Shown: positions 53,931-63,268, counted from the first letter of the stretch. The stretch is 64,000 nt of DNA from Asaccharospora irregularis DSM 2635 (GCF_900129815.1 NZ_FQWX01000001.1:124001-188000); one strand, 5' to 3'. The notes: generated by a model not told the origin, from the letters alone. Numbers and translations are program-made.

Positions 53931-55256
53931 TTATTTTTCTTCATCTACAACTAATCCGTTTAATTTACCATCTAACGCCCAAAGTATAACACCAGATGCT
54001 ATAGCTATACCAGCTATTACGAATTGTACAGTTGAGAAATTGAATTTTAATGTAAATTCATATAACCATCCATAAGATTTTCCTGCAAAGAATACAGCAA
54101 GTACCCAAACACTCATCATGCTTGTTAGTAATTTTGGTGGTGCGAATTTACTTATAAATGAGTTTCCAAGTGGTGAGAATACCATTTCACCAAGAGATAA
54201 TACCATACCGAACGCTATTATCCATCCAAGAGGTGCAAGATTTCCTCCTCTTGTAACATCAGCCATACCGAATATTACATAAGATAATCCTAATAATAAC
54301 ATACCTAAAGCAGTTTTCTTGAACATACTTAAGTCACCTTGAGGTCTCTTAGCTAATGTAGACCATACTTTACCAAGAATTGGTCCTAGTGCTATACACA
54401 TAAATGCGTTTAATGAGTCAAACCAAGCTGTTGGAACTTCGAAGTTACCTATCATCCAGTTAGCAGCTGCGTTTTCCCCACCCCAGTAGTAGTAAACTGG
54501 CATATATGCTAGGTACCAGAATACCCAGAATATTACAGAGAATATAGATACTAGTATTATAGCTCCTACTCTCTTCTTTTCTAATGTTGTAAGAGGTTTA
54601 GCTTCTTCTTTTTTATCTTCTTTAGATTCTTCATGCTCATCAATTTTGAATGGTCTTTTTCCTGCTTCACCTAAGAATCTCCATCCAAATACAAACCAAG
54701 CAGCATTAACAAACATCATAAGTCCACAAACCAAGAAACAGAAAGCATATCCTTGAGTTCCAGCTAATACACCTAATATTGTTGTTCCTATGAAAGAACC
54801 TATATTAACGAAAGAGTATTGAGTAGAGAATGCACTATCCAGTTGTCTAGGGTCATCAAAAAGTCTACCTGTGATAGCACTTGTTTGACTCTTGAATAAA
54901 CCTGTACCTATAGAAACTAATAAAATCATTAAGTTTACCATAGTAGCACTAGTAGCTTGCCATCCTACTAAGTAACCTGCACCCATTAAAGCCATCCCAA
55001 CAGGAACAAGATATCTAGCACCTATATAACGGTCAGATATATATGCACCGATTAATGGAGCAAGATAAGTAAATGCAACTAAGTTTGCAGTCATCTTAGC
55101 ACCATCTGCAGCTGTAAGACCAAGTCCTCCATCTGCTACTGAAGCAGCTACGAATACTGCTATTAACCATTTTGATCCATAGAATGCAAATCTTTCCATT
55201 GTGAAAGCAAGTGAGCATACATAAAAACCAAAAGGTCTTTTGTTTGTGTTTTCCAT
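53931..55256 (-). CDS. POT/PTR2 family proton-coupled oligopeptide transporter
   Basis: A 441-residue MFS peptide transporter with 12 or more helices. It starts MENTNKRPFGFYVCSLAFTM, then ERFAFYGSKWLI; the family motif ExxERFxYY appears as FTMERFAFY, lacking the first Glu. GAYISDRYIGARYLVPVG and the FTYLAPLIGAY segment match the POT signature. A charged cytoplasmic loop (about 212-228) joins the halves. It faces the Xaa-Pro dipeptidase and proline iminopeptidase genes across a shared upstream region, suggesting import of proline-containing peptides. Confidence 0.88.
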   Translation of the reverse strand: MENTNKRPFGFYVCSLAFTMERFAFYGSKWLIAVFVAASVADGGLGLTAADGAKMTANLVAFTYLAPLIGAYISDRYIGARYLVPVGMALMGAGYLVGWQATSATMVNLMILLVSIGTGLFKSQTSAITGRLFDDPRQLDSAFSTQYSFVNIGSFIGTTILGVLAGTQGYAFCFLVCGLMMFVNAAWFVFGWRFLGEAGKRPFKIDEHEESKEDKKEEAKPLTTLEKKRVGAIILVSIFSVIFWVFWYLAYMPVYYYWGGENAAANWMIGNFEVPTAWFDSLNAFMCIALGPILGKVWSTLAKRPQGDLSMFKKTALGMLLLGLSYVIFGMADVTRGGNLAPLGWIIAFGMVLSLGEMVFSPLGNSFISKFAPPKLLTSMMSVWVLAVFFAGKSYGWLYEFTLKFNFSTVQFVIAGIAIASGVILWALDGKLNGLVVDEEK

Positions 55257-55778
55257 TTTTTTTCCCCCTTATTTAAGTATATTTTGAATTATTGCGTCCC
55301 TGAAATCTAATGATTTCTGAGTTATATATCAAAGAATATCCCATAATAAAATTGGTAATTCTTATGATAACTTTACTTGATACAGATTTTGAAATCCTTT
55401 TCCTATAAAATAAATATTTTATTTTTCAGGCTCATGATATTTATCTAATAAAAATATAATAATTATACTTATATTTTAAGTATATCTTTTTAATGCTTTT
55501 TTTGTCTGTTTTCTCGATACAAGTTTTGAATGTGCTGCATATATAATGGTATGTATTAATTAAGTAAAATTTATGTAGAAAAAAATATTATATTGGCTTT
55601 TTCTTAAATATATTATCATAAAATTATAATATCACAAAAAATGCCTCTAGTACAGAACAAAAATAAAAAATTCACAAAAATGAAAACATTTCTGAAACTA
55701 TAGTTAATCTACTGAAATTTTTTCTATAATTTTCTATAATATTAATGATAAGAGTGTTAAAATTTTTCCAATGTCTCA
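55257..55778. promoter_or_regulatory. Divergent regulatory region of the POT and Xaa-Pro dipeptidase genes
   Basis: About 520 AT-rich bases without a credible gene. A CodY-like box ACATTTCTGAAACTA lies at 55686-55700; it matches 11 of 15 positions of AATTTTCWGAAAATT, with the central TTTCTGAAA exact. Further AATTTTCTATAATTTTCT-like repeats follow. CodY control would suit peptide-use genes. I see no other structured element. Confidence 0.4.
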
Positions 55779-55807
55779 TTGACATTTTCACTCAAGAATA
55801 ATATTAT
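55779..55807 (+). promoter_or_regulatory. Sigma-A promoter of the Xaa-Pro dipeptidase gene
   Basis: TTGACA (55779-55784) and TATTAT (55802-55807) with a 17-base spacer, about 42 bases before the start codon and followed by the TAGGGGGAA ribosome site. Confidence 0.75.
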
Positions 55808-55848
55808 CATAGTAGTATTTAAATAATTAAAAATAGGGGGAATACATA

Positions 55849-56937
55849 ATGGATACAAAGAAACTGAGCAGAGTTCTAGAGTCAATGAAGGACCATGAGA
55901 TTCCACAAATGATTATCTCTGATCCCACAGCTATTTTTTATTTAACAGGAAAATGGATTATCCCTGGTGAAAGATTATTGGCATTATACTTAAATGTTAA
56001 TGGAAACCACAAAATTATTATCAACGAATTATTTCCACAAGAAGAAGATCTTGGCGTAGAAATTGTATGGTACAACGATATCCAAGACGGTGTTGAAATC
56101 TTATCTAGATATGTGGAAAAAGATAAAGTTATAGGTATTGATAAAGTATGGCCTGCTAAATTCTTATTAAGATTACAAGAACTTGGTGCAGGAAGTAAGT
56201 TTGTAAACGGGTCATTAATAGTTGACTACGTAAGAATGATTAAAAATGAAGAGGAAATAGAAATTTTAAGAGAATCTTCAAGATTAAACGACATAGCAAT
56301 GGGTGAATTAATTCCTTGGGTAGGAAAAGGTTTATCTGAAAAAGAATTAAATGCTAAAATACGTGAAATCTATAAGGGTCTTGGTATAAATGATGTATCT
56401 TTCGATCCTATAACTGCATATGCAAAAGGTGCAGCAGACCCTCACCATGTAACTGATGATACAAAAGGTAAACATGGGGACTGTGTTATCCTTGATATAG
56501 GAGGATTCTACAAAAACTATGCATCTGATATGACAAGAACTGTATTCCTTGGTGAAATTTCTGAAAGACAAAGAGAAATCTACGATATAGTTGTGGAGGC
56601 TAACCTAAGAGGTATAGCTGCTGCAAAACCAGGAAACAGAATGTGTGATGTTGACTTAGCTGCAAGAAATTATATCGAAGAAAAAGGATATGGAAAATAC
56701 TTCACACATAGAACTGGTCACTCTTGTGGTCTAGAAGATCATGAGTTTGGTGATGTTTCTTCTGTAAATGAAGACATAATCAAAGTAGGACAATGCTTCT
56801 CTGTTGAACCAGGAATCTATCTTCCAGAAGAAGGTATCGGTGTTCGTATAGAAGACCTTGTTATAATCACTGAAGATGGTTGTGAAGTATTAAATAAATT
56901 TACAAAAGACGTTATTGTAGTTCCTGAAGAAAAATAA
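55849..56937 (+). CDS. Xaa-Pro dipeptidase/aminopeptidase (M24 family)
   Basis: A 362-residue cytoplasmic metallopeptidase that cuts the bond before proline. The creatinase-like N-terminal domain (about 1-125) is followed by the pita-bread catalytic domain. All five dinuclear metal ligands are visible: Asp216 and Asp227 (LDIGGFYKNYASDMTRT), His291 (HRTGHSCG), Glu320 (SVEPGIY) and Glu335 (VRIEDL). With the POT importer and the proline iminopeptidase it forms a proline-peptide use cluster, useful for Stickland fermentation. Confidence 0.93.
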   Translation: MDTKKLSRVLESMKDHEIPQMIISDPTAIFYLTGKWIIPGERLLALYLNVNGNHKIIINELFPQEEDLGVEIVWYNDIQDGVEILSRYVEKDKVIGIDKVWPAKFLLRLQELGAGSKFVNGSLIVDYVRMIKNEEEIEILRESSRLNDIAMGELIPWVGKGLSEKELNAKIREIYKGLGINDVSFDPITAYAKGAADPHHVTDDTKGKHGDCVILDIGGFYKNYASDMTRTVFLGEISERQREIYDIVVEANLRGIAAAKPGNRMCDVDLAARNYIEEKGYGKYFTHRTGHSCGLEDHEFGDVSSVNEDIIKVGQCFSVEPGIYLPEEGIGVRIEDLVIITEDGCEVLNKFTKDVIVVPEEK

Positions 56938-56978
56938 TCTAAACTAAATATAAAATTTAATATCAAAATACAATCAAC

Positions 56979-57024
56979 AGGAAATTATATTTGTTAAATA
57001 GACTTACTACAATTATAATTTCCT
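56979..57024 (+). repeat. Inverted repeat between the dipeptidase and iminopeptidase genes
   Basis: Perfect 11-base arms AGGAAATTATA (56979-56989) and TATAATTTCCT (57014-57024) enclose 24 bases. No T run follows, so it is not a standard terminator. It could be an operator, an mRNA-stability stem or a partial attenuator. Confidence 0.5.
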
Positions 57025-57056
57025 AATATTTGTACATGAAAATAAGGAGATTTATT

Positions 57057-57938
57057 ATGAAAATTACTGAAGGATACATGCCTTTTGAAGGTTTTAAAAC
57101 TTATTATCGTATAGTTGGCGAATCTACTGGAAATAAAAAGCCATTAGTTTTATTACATGGTGGACCAGGTTCAACACATAACTATTTTGAAGTACTAGAT
57201 AAAATAGCAGAAAGCGGTAGACAAGTAATAATGTATGACCAAATCGGTTGTGGTAACTCATTTGTAGAAGGCCACCCTGAATTATTTAATGCTGATACTT
57301 GGATAAAGGAGCTTGCAGAATTAAGAAAACATCTAGGTCTTGATGAGATCCATTTATTAGGACAATCCTGGGGAGGTATGCAAGCTATTTGGTATGCTAT
57401 AGAATACCAACCAAAAGGTATAAAATCATATATTCTTTCATCTACTCTTCCATCTGCAAAACTTTGGGAAGAAGAACAAAAAAGAAGAATATCATACATG
57501 AGCGAAGAAGATCAAAAAGCTTTACTTGATGCAGAAAAAACTGGAGATTACTCTAGCAAAGAATACGCTAATGCATTAGATAAATTTATGGAAATGTACT
57601 GTGCTGGTCAGGTAACTGAAGATTCTCCAGAATGCTTAAGAAGACCTAAAAAAGCTGGTTCTGAAGCATACGTTGTTGGATGGGGGCACAATGAATTCTC
57701 TCCTTCAGGAACTTTAGCTGGATATGAGTTTACTGATAGATTACATGAAATAAAAGAGCCTTGCTTAATAACTAACGGTGCAATAGACTTATGTTCTCCA
57801 TACATTGCAAAAATAATGTATGATAGAATCCCTAATTCTGAGTGGGAATTATTCCAATACAGCCGTCATATGCCATTCGTAGAAGAAAACGAAAAATATA
57901 TCGAAGTTCTTAATAAATGGTTAGATAAAAACGACTAA
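57057..57938 (+). CDS. pip: Proline iminopeptidase (alpha/beta hydrolase)
   Basis: A 293-residue serine peptidase removing N-terminal proline from peptides. HGGPG (34-38) is the oxyanion-hole motif, Ser104 the nucleophile in GQSWGGM, and the Asp and His of the triad are probably in NGAIDLCSP and YSRHMPF. A cap domain fills about residues 130-215. I start at the ATG at 57057, 7 bases after AAGGAGA; an ATG at 57030 lacks a site. Followed by a clear terminator. Confidence 0.93.
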   Translation: MKITEGYMPFEGFKTYYRIVGESTGNKKPLVLLHGGPGSTHNYFEVLDKIAESGRQVIMYDQIGCGNSFVEGHPELFNADTWIKELAELRKHLGLDEIHLLGQSWGGMQAIWYAIEYQPKGIKSYILSSTLPSAKLWEEEQKRRISYMSEEDQKALLDAEKTGDYSSKEYANALDKFMEMYCAGQVTEDSPECLRRPKKAGSEAYVVGWGHNEFSPSGTLAGYEFTDRLHEIKEPCLITNGAIDLCSPYIAKIMYDRIPNSEWELFQYSRHMPFVEENEKYIEVLNKWLDKND

Positions 57939-57960
57939 TATAAATATCAATATCTAGAGG

Positions 57961-57989
57961 TAGCCACTATTTTAGTGGCTATCTTTTTG
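57961..57989 (+). terminator. Terminator after pip
   Basis: Perfect stem TAGCCACTA/TAGTGGCTA with a three-base loop, followed by TCTTTTTG. Confidence 0.9.
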
Positions 57990-58096
57990 TTTTAATTTAC
58001 CTCTACACTCAACTTATTATTTATTATGTCATTTGAATCATTCTATGCATATACTGAATTATATGCACTATAATATAAAATTTGGAGGTAAATCAA

Positions 58097-58531
58097 ATGC
58101 AATTTTGCTATGGAGAAAAAAATCACATAAGAATACTAGAGGAAGCAGAGTTCTGGAAGAGACAAGAGTCAGAGCATACAGTGGTAATCAGAGAGATTGT
58201 TACAGATTTAGAAGATGAATTTGTAAATATACTAAAGGATTATCAAAGAGTCCTTAGTGCGACAGAAGCCTCTATATTACAATATATTGAAAGGTTAAAT
58301 AGAAGTTGCTTTACAATAACTCCGGAAATAGCTGAAAATATCACATATATGATTGAAATCACATTAAAGCAAAGTCAAACATTTATAGAGTTTTTAAATA
58401 GTATGATGAAAAATAGTAATGCAGTTAAAAATAACTTTGCAGCTCCTATAGTAATTAGTCATATTATTAGAGAATCAGAGTACTATGTCGGTATTGCTAA
58501 GGCATATCTTAACCAGGTAGACTGTAAGTAA
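58097..58531 (+). CDS. DUF2935-like protein, single-unit form
   Basis: A 144-residue helical protein resembling one half of DUF2935 proteins, which in clostridia usually carry two such units and are about twice as long. The recognisable start is EEAEFWKRQESEHTVVIREIV, followed by helices with SILQYIERLNRSCF and ITLKQSQTFIEFL. His and Glu residues spaced as in ferritin-like bundles may bind metal. I start at the ATG at 58097, behind TGGAGGT. Function unknown; whether it is a short relative or a truncation cannot be decided here. Confidence 0.65.
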   Translation: MQFCYGEKNHIRILEEAEFWKRQESEHTVVIREIVTDLEDEFVNILKDYQRVLSATEASILQYIERLNRSCFTITPEIAENITYMIEITLKQSQTFIEFLNSMMKNSNAVKNNFAAPIVISHIIRESEYYVGIAKAYLNQVDCK

Positions 58532-58540
58532 ACTTAAGAT

Positions 58541-58592
58541 AACCCTTGAATAATAATGCTAACAAAAATCATTATTTTCAAGGGTTAAACTT
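58541..58592. terminator. Bidirectional terminator between the DUF2935 and LolD-like genes
   Basis: Arms AACCCTTGAA with AATAATG pair with CATTATT and TTCAAGGGTT. T-rich sequence lies on both sides. Confidence 0.8.
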
Positions 58593-58593
58593 T

Positions 58594-59298
58594 TTATATG
58601 CTTATGTTTCCTATATTGATTATATCATTATTTACCTTACCATCTTTTATTTCGATAATTCTATCCGCTTTCTCAGCAACCCTTTTATTATGGGTAATTA
58701 CAATAAAAGTAGATTTAAACTCCTTATTTATTTTCTTTAATAGATCATAAACTGTTTCTGTTGTTTCTGAATCCAGGTTTCCAGTGGGTTCATCGCCCAA
58801 TATTATTCTAGGATTATTAATCAAAGATCTAGCAATAGCTGCCCTTTGCTGTTGACCACCTGATATATCTGTGGCTTTATTATTTCTAACCTTGCCTAAT
58901 CCAACTATCTCAATCAAATCATTTGCTCTATTTAAAGCTTCTTTAGTTACTTTATTATGTTTTATTTTATAGGGCATCAATATGTTTTCTAAAACAGTAA
59001 ACTCAGGCAATAAATAGTGAAATTGAAATATAAATCCTATAGTTTCGTTTCTTAAACTTGCCAGCTGATTTTTATTCATATTTGAGATATTTTTTCCATC
59101 AATTATAACTTCTCCGTTTGTTGCCTTATCTAAAGTTCCCATTATATTCATCAAGGTAGATTTACCACTCCCCGAAGCCCCAATAATAGAGTTAAAAGAG
59201 CTTTCCTCAAAACCTAAATTTATATCAAAGAGAACCTGCGTTTTTATTTTTTCTCCGTAAATCTTATTTATATTTTTTAATTCTAAAATATTAGCCAT
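58594..59298 (-). CDS. ABC transporter ATP-binding protein (LolD/MacB type)
   Basis: A 234-residue ATPase of the MacB/LolD/FtsE group. Walker A is GASGSGKST, signature DISGGQQQRAAIARSL, Walker B IILGDEPTGNLD, switch His in VITHNKR. It overlaps the permease gene by 8 bases, so both are cotranslated. Such pairs export lipids, peptides or drugs, or act mechanically on envelope proteins. Confidence 0.92.
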   Translation of the reverse strand: MANILELKNINKIYGEKIKTQVLFDINLGFEESSFNSIIGASGSGKSTLMNIMGTLDKATNGEVIIDGKNISNMNKNQLASLRNETIGFIFQFHYLLPEFTVLENILMPYKIKHNKVTKEALNRANDLIEIVGLGKVRNNKATDISGGQQQRAAIARSLINNPRIILGDEPTGNLDSETTETVYDLLKKINKEFKSTFIVITHNKRVAEKADRIIEIKDGKVNNDIINIGNISI

Positions 59299-60469
59299 TT
59301 TTAATCACCTCTATAGGATTTAATTTAGAAGATTTTCTAGCTGGTATAAGTGCAGCGATAGTGGCAGATAAAATAGCTATCAATACCGAAATCGCTATAA
59401 ATCTATAGTCTAGGTAAAAGGAAACTAAAGGTGTCCCGTCGGCATTTGTTACGAAATTAGAGAAGACGTACGTTAGTGAAATTCCTAAAACAGTACCTAA
59501 TACAGACCCTATAATTCCTAGTAAAAGACCTTGGAATAAAAATATAAGGCTTGCTGTTTTATCCTTTATTCCCATTGCCTTTAATATACCAATTTGCTTA
59601 GACTTTTGAACTACAGATACAGCCAAAACAGATGATATCCCAAGTAAAACTGACAATAATACAAATACCTGTATCATATAACTAGATGCAGATTGTCCCG
59701 CCAAACCTGAAAGCAATTCCTCATTTTGTTCCTTCCAGTTTATAGCTTTTAAATTTTCTTTTTTCAAATCTTCTTTAAATTCCTTAGATATAGTATCTGC
59801 ACTAAATACATCTTTTACTTGAGTTTCTATAGATGACAACTCCTCATCTTTTTCAAATATGCTTCTACTACTATTTAATGTGCTCATCACCCAGGATTTA
59901 TTTAAACTCGCAACCTTTAAATCATAAACGCCAACTATTTTTATCTCTTTATTTTTTCCTTCTGGTGTAATTATATCTACTTTATCTCCTACTTCTATAC
60001 CCGTTTCTTCTACAAGATTTTTTCCTATTAGTACTTCTAAATTATCTTTTGGCATTCTTCCTTCGATTAATTTATCGTCAAACTTATAAATTTTATTTGC
60101 ATCATTAAATTTTACACCTCTTAAAAGTATTGGGTAAGACTCCTCATCTTTAAATAAAAATGCTGAAGAATCCAGAGATTTAGATACAGAGGAAAATCTA
60201 TCATCCTCTCTCAACTTTTTTATAATATAATCCTTATCTTCAAAAAATTTATCATTCCCATCTGGTACTACTGTAATATGTGAAGAGCTTCCTATTGTTT
60301 TGTCTACCAAAGTCTTCTGTAATCCATCTATCAAAGAACCTATAAATATTTGAACCGAAACACCAATAGCTATTCCTATTAAAATTAGGGTTGTCTGCCC
60401 TTTATTGGATTTTAAAAATCTAACAGCTATGTTGAGTGCTAATCTCAAATCCCCGTAAAAATCTTTCAA
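59291..60469 (-). CDS. FtsX-like ABC permease (LolC/MacB type)
   Basis: A 392-residue permease with the type VII layout: a first helix (about 22-45, GQTTLILIGIAIGVSVQIFIGSL), a large extracellular MacB-like domain (about 45-260), then three helices carrying the FtsX domain (VQKSKQIGILKAMGIKDKTA; PARKSSKLNPIEVIKNG at the end). It partners the overlapping ATPase gene. In an organism of this kind it cannot have the outer-membrane lipoprotein role of LolCDE; substrate unknown. Confidence 0.88.
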   Translation of the reverse strand: MKDFYGDLRLALNIAVRFLKSNKGQTTLILIGIAIGVSVQIFIGSLIDGLQKTLVDKTIGSSSHITVVPDGNDKFFEDKDYIIKKLREDDRFSSVSKSLDSSAFLFKDEESYPILLRGVKFNDANKIYKFDDKLIEGRMPKDNLEVLIGKNLVEETGIEVGDKVDIITPEGKNKEIKIVGVYDLKVASLNKSWVMSTLNSSRSIFEKDEELSSIETQVKDVFSADTISKEFKEDLKKENLKAINWKEQNEELLSGLAGQSASSYMIQVFVLLSVLLGISSVLAVSVVQKSKQIGILKAMGIKDKTASLIFLFQGLLLGIIGSVLGTVLGISLTYVFSNFVTNADGTPLVSFYLDYRFIAISVLIAILSATIAALIPARKSSKLNPIEVIKNG

Positions 60470-60597
60470 GCCATATCTCCTCCTGATTTTTTAAACTTAA
60501 TATATTTATAAGCTATTTATAACGATACCCAATTATTGAGATTAGTCGCACTTTTTCATAAATTAAAATAATCCCATGTAAAAATACTTGTTTAACT

Positions 60598-60633
60598 AAA
60601 AATATCCTTATAAATAAAAATATCCTTATAAAT
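60598..60633. repeat. Tandem duplication of an 18-base unit at the end of the uvsE gene
   Basis: Two exact copies of AAAAATATCCTTATAAAT (60598-60615, 60616-60633), with a partial third. The uvsE stop codon falls in the second copy, so the duplication touches the coding end. Confidence 0.7.
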
Positions 60634-61879
60634 AAAAATAATAAGAATTCAATAGATAATACTCCTCGTATTTCAAAGCCATCTTACATAAAAAATCCTT
60701 TATAGGCTTTTTTGAGTTACGCCCATCTTCATATCCTTTTATATATTTTGTAAATTTATTTTTTTCAACTTCTGTAGCATTAGATTTAAAATAACCCCAA
60801 ACATGAAGTAAAGCATTTATTGTACTGCCTATAGTCTCCTCTTTTTTTAAAGCTTCATCTATTAAATTATAAAATTCTAATACAGGGTATTCATCTTTGT
60901 TTTTAAGCAGTTCACGAATTCTATTATAGTGCGCATTGGAGTGTTCTAATATAGTATATTTGTATTTGCTCCATTCCATTTCTAAATTGCTTACTTTTTT
61001 ATCCTCTCTTATGTAGTTGATGCATTTTAGCGTAGAAAGGTTCTTGTCCTTTACCTCTAGCATTATATCTACATCTAGATCTATCTCTTCAATAAATTCT
61101 GTAAATTTTTTTATGTCTATAGTAGATGAGTGAGCTCCTTTTCTCTTGTTCACATCTTGTTGTGAATAATGAATCTTTTGAACTCCATCCTCTTTATTCC
61201 ATGTTTCACTACATAAACTTATCCAATACTTATCATCCTTTGATAAATCATAAGGTAAAACTCTATTGTGTAAATTATCATATACAACAGGTATATTTAA
61301 AGTCTGACCAATTTTTAAAACTTCTCCTATATTAAAGGATTTATCATCATTTTCAATTACAATTCTTTGCTTAACTTTGTTATCTAGTAGTTGGAAGTTA
61401 TCAATAAAACCCTCCACAGCCTTACCCTTATTATTGTAAACTCCTCCTATGTGAAGTATTATTTTATTATCTATACCTGCACCAAGGCTATCCAGTACTC
61501 TATTATGGTAATTTAAATCCTCTATTGCTCTTTTCACTACATCCTCATTTGGTGAATTCAGTACTGTATATTGTCCTGGATGCATTGAAACCCTCATACC
61601 CGAGTTTTTAATTTTTTCTCCTATTGAACATAGTTTAGAGGAAAATACATCCCACCAAGGTATGTCATTTGCAGGACTTGACCCGAACGGTATTAAGTCT
61701 GATGTTATTCTAAAAAGTTTTATATTATTTTTTATATTATACTTTATTATGTTTTCTAGTGAATCTAAATTGTGTTCTATAATCTTTAAAAGATTATCTC
61801 TGTTTGCATTCTTTAAAGTGCAACGTTTAAAATTTGTATTTGGTACTCCTTCAGTTAAACATGCATATCCTATTTTCAT
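60626..61879 (-). CDS. uvsE: UV damage endonuclease UvsE
   Basis: A 417-residue TIM-barrel endonuclease that nicks 5' of UV photoproducts. Landmarks are MKIGYACLTEGVPNTNFKRC, RITSDLIPFGSS, RVSMHPGQYTVLNSPNEDVV, IILHIGGVYNNK, VIENDDKSFN, VYDNLHNRV and MLEVKDKN, the metal-binding strands. I start at the ATG at 61879 behind CAGGGAGA; an in-frame reading 65 codons longer has no family similarity. The C-terminal 120 residues form a helical extension common in clostridial members. Confidence 0.92.
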   Translation of the reverse strand: MKIGYACLTEGVPNTNFKRCTLKNANRDNLLKIIEHNLDSLENIIKYNIKNNIKLFRITSDLIPFGSSPANDIPWWDVFSSKLCSIGEKIKNSGMRVSMHPGQYTVLNSPNEDVVKRAIEDLNYHNRVLDSLGAGIDNKIILHIGGVYNNKGKAVEGFIDNFQLLDNKVKQRIVIENDDKSFNIGEVLKIGQTLNIPVVYDNLHNRVLPYDLSKDDKYWISLCSETWNKEDGVQKIHYSQQDVNKRKGAHSSTIDIKKFTEFIEEIDLDVDIMLEVKDKNLSTLKCINYIREDKKVSNLEMEWSKYKYTILEHSNAHYNRIRELLKNKDEYPVLEFYNLIDEALKKEETIGSTINALLHVWGYFKSNATEVEKNKFTKYIKGYEDGRNSKKPIKDFLCKMALKYEEYYLLNSYYFYL

Positions 61880-62299
61880 AAAATTTCTCCCTGTTTTAAT
61901 ATTTAATTTAAAAAAATAATTGCGTTCTAAATTATCAAAGATTTTATCTTTATAGTTAATTATAAATAAATAAAATAGGACTTCAAGCCATTTTATACTA
62001 ATAAACCAAAAGTCATAGATTCCTTTGATAAAATCTATCCGAAAAGTATTATATATTATCATACAAATGTACAATCATATCATACAATTTTATGTCCATA
62101 AAATGAGTATTTTATTATAATTCAACAATTTTAATCTAATGACTATATTTATATACATGACTAAGTCTATGAAATTAAATAAATGTAAGGAATTATCCTA
62201 ATAAATATAGACCATTTGCTATATAAGAGATTTTCACCTTATTTGCTATAGAGGCATACATTATCATTATTACATTTATTGTATTGGAGGTTTTATAGT

Positions 62300-63268
62300 A
62301 TGTGTACTGCTATTACACTACAATCTATGCAAGGAGAAAACTTTTTTGGAAGAACAATGGATTTTTCTCACCCAATTGAACCTGGAATTTATATAATACC
62401 TAAAAATTACAAATGGCGTAGTCTTATAACACCTAAAAAGTATGTTGATAGCTATAGCTTTATTTGTATGGGTCAGGAAACTGATGGTATGTTAGGCTTC
62501 TTTGACGGTGTAAATGAACAAGGATTTGCCGCTGCAGTCTTATACTTTGCCGGGTGTGCTTATTATGATTTACCTGTAGACAATAAAGAACAAATTGCTT
62601 CACTAGATTTTCTGCACTATATATTAGGGCGTTGTAGTTGTGTAGATGATTTAAAATCTCTACTAAAAAATGTCCGTATCGTAGGTATACAGGATCCTGT
62701 TACCAAAACATCTGCTCCACTACACTGGATTGCCACTGATAAAAGTGGTAAATGCGTTGTTATAGAGCAAACTAAGACAGGTCTTGAGGTAATAAACAAT
62801 CCTATAGGTGTTATGGCGAATAGTCCTGGTTTTAACTGGCATATGACAAACCTAAGAAATTATATAGATGTATCAGTTAATCAACCCAAAGAAGTTTATT
62901 GGGGAAATGTATCACTAACTCCTTTTGGTCAAGGGGGAGGGACTCTACATCTCCCAGGAGGCTTTACATCTCCTGAACGTTTTGTTCGTACGGCATTTAT
63001 AAAAACACATGTAACAATCCCAAAAACTAAATCTCAAACACTAATGACATGCTTTAATATTATGAACGGTGTTTTTATTCCTAAGGGTATTGTTATTACC
63101 GATAAAGGTAGTGATGATTATACAAAATATATTTCTTTTATGAATACCAATACATGTGAATATTATTTTAAAACTTATGAAAATAATCAAATCATAAAGG
63201 TATGTCTTTTGGATTATATACATGCTAATAATCCAATCTTTCTCGGAAAAATTGGATTATCTTCATAG
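62300..63268 (+). CDS. Choloylglycine hydrolase family amidohydrolase, penicillin-V-acylase-like
   Basis: A 322-residue Ntn hydrolase. The ATG at 62300 behind TTGGAGG places the nucleophile Cys2 directly after Met, as the family needs. Arg18, Asp21, Asn174 (ANSPGFNWH) and Arg227 (SPERF) fill the catalytic set. Position 82 is Tyr (VLYFAG), as in Bacillus penicillin V acylase; bile salt hydrolases usually have Asn there. So penicillin V acylase or N-acyl amino acid/homoserine lactone acylase activity is likelier than bile salt hydrolysis, though function is not settled by that residue. No signal peptide. The roughly 200 bases upstream are AT-rich with no clear promoter. Confidence 0.88.
   Translation: MCTAITLQSMQGENFFGRTMDFSHPIEPGIYIIPKNYKWRSLITPKKYVDSYSFICMGQETDGMLGFFDGVNEQGFAAAVLYFAGCAYYDLPVDNKEQIASLDFLHYILGRCSCVDDLKSLLKNVRIVGIQDPVTKTSAPLHWIATDKSGKCVVIEQTKTGLEVINNPIGVMANSPGFNWHMTNLRNYIDVSVNQPKEVYWGNVSLTPFGQGGGTLHLPGGFTSPERFVRTAFIKTHVTIPKTKSQTLMTCFNIMNGVFIPKGIVITDKGSDDYTKYISFMNTNTCEYYFKTYENNQIIKVCLLDYIHANNPIFLGKIGLSS

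Noticed and set aside
55257-55848. Long AT-rich gap considered as a small RNA locus
   Set aside because: No paired promoter and terminator on either strand other than those assigned to the neighbouring genes.
60598-60633. Short tandem repeat considered as a regulatory or phase-variable element
   Set aside because: Only two copies in AT-rich DNA at the very end of uvsE, and an 18-base unit cannot shift frame; probably simple slippage.
61880-62074. 65-residue N-terminal extension of UvsE
   Set aside because: Low-complexity Ile/Phe/Lys translation of AT-rich DNA; the family start MKIGYACL has its own ribosome site.
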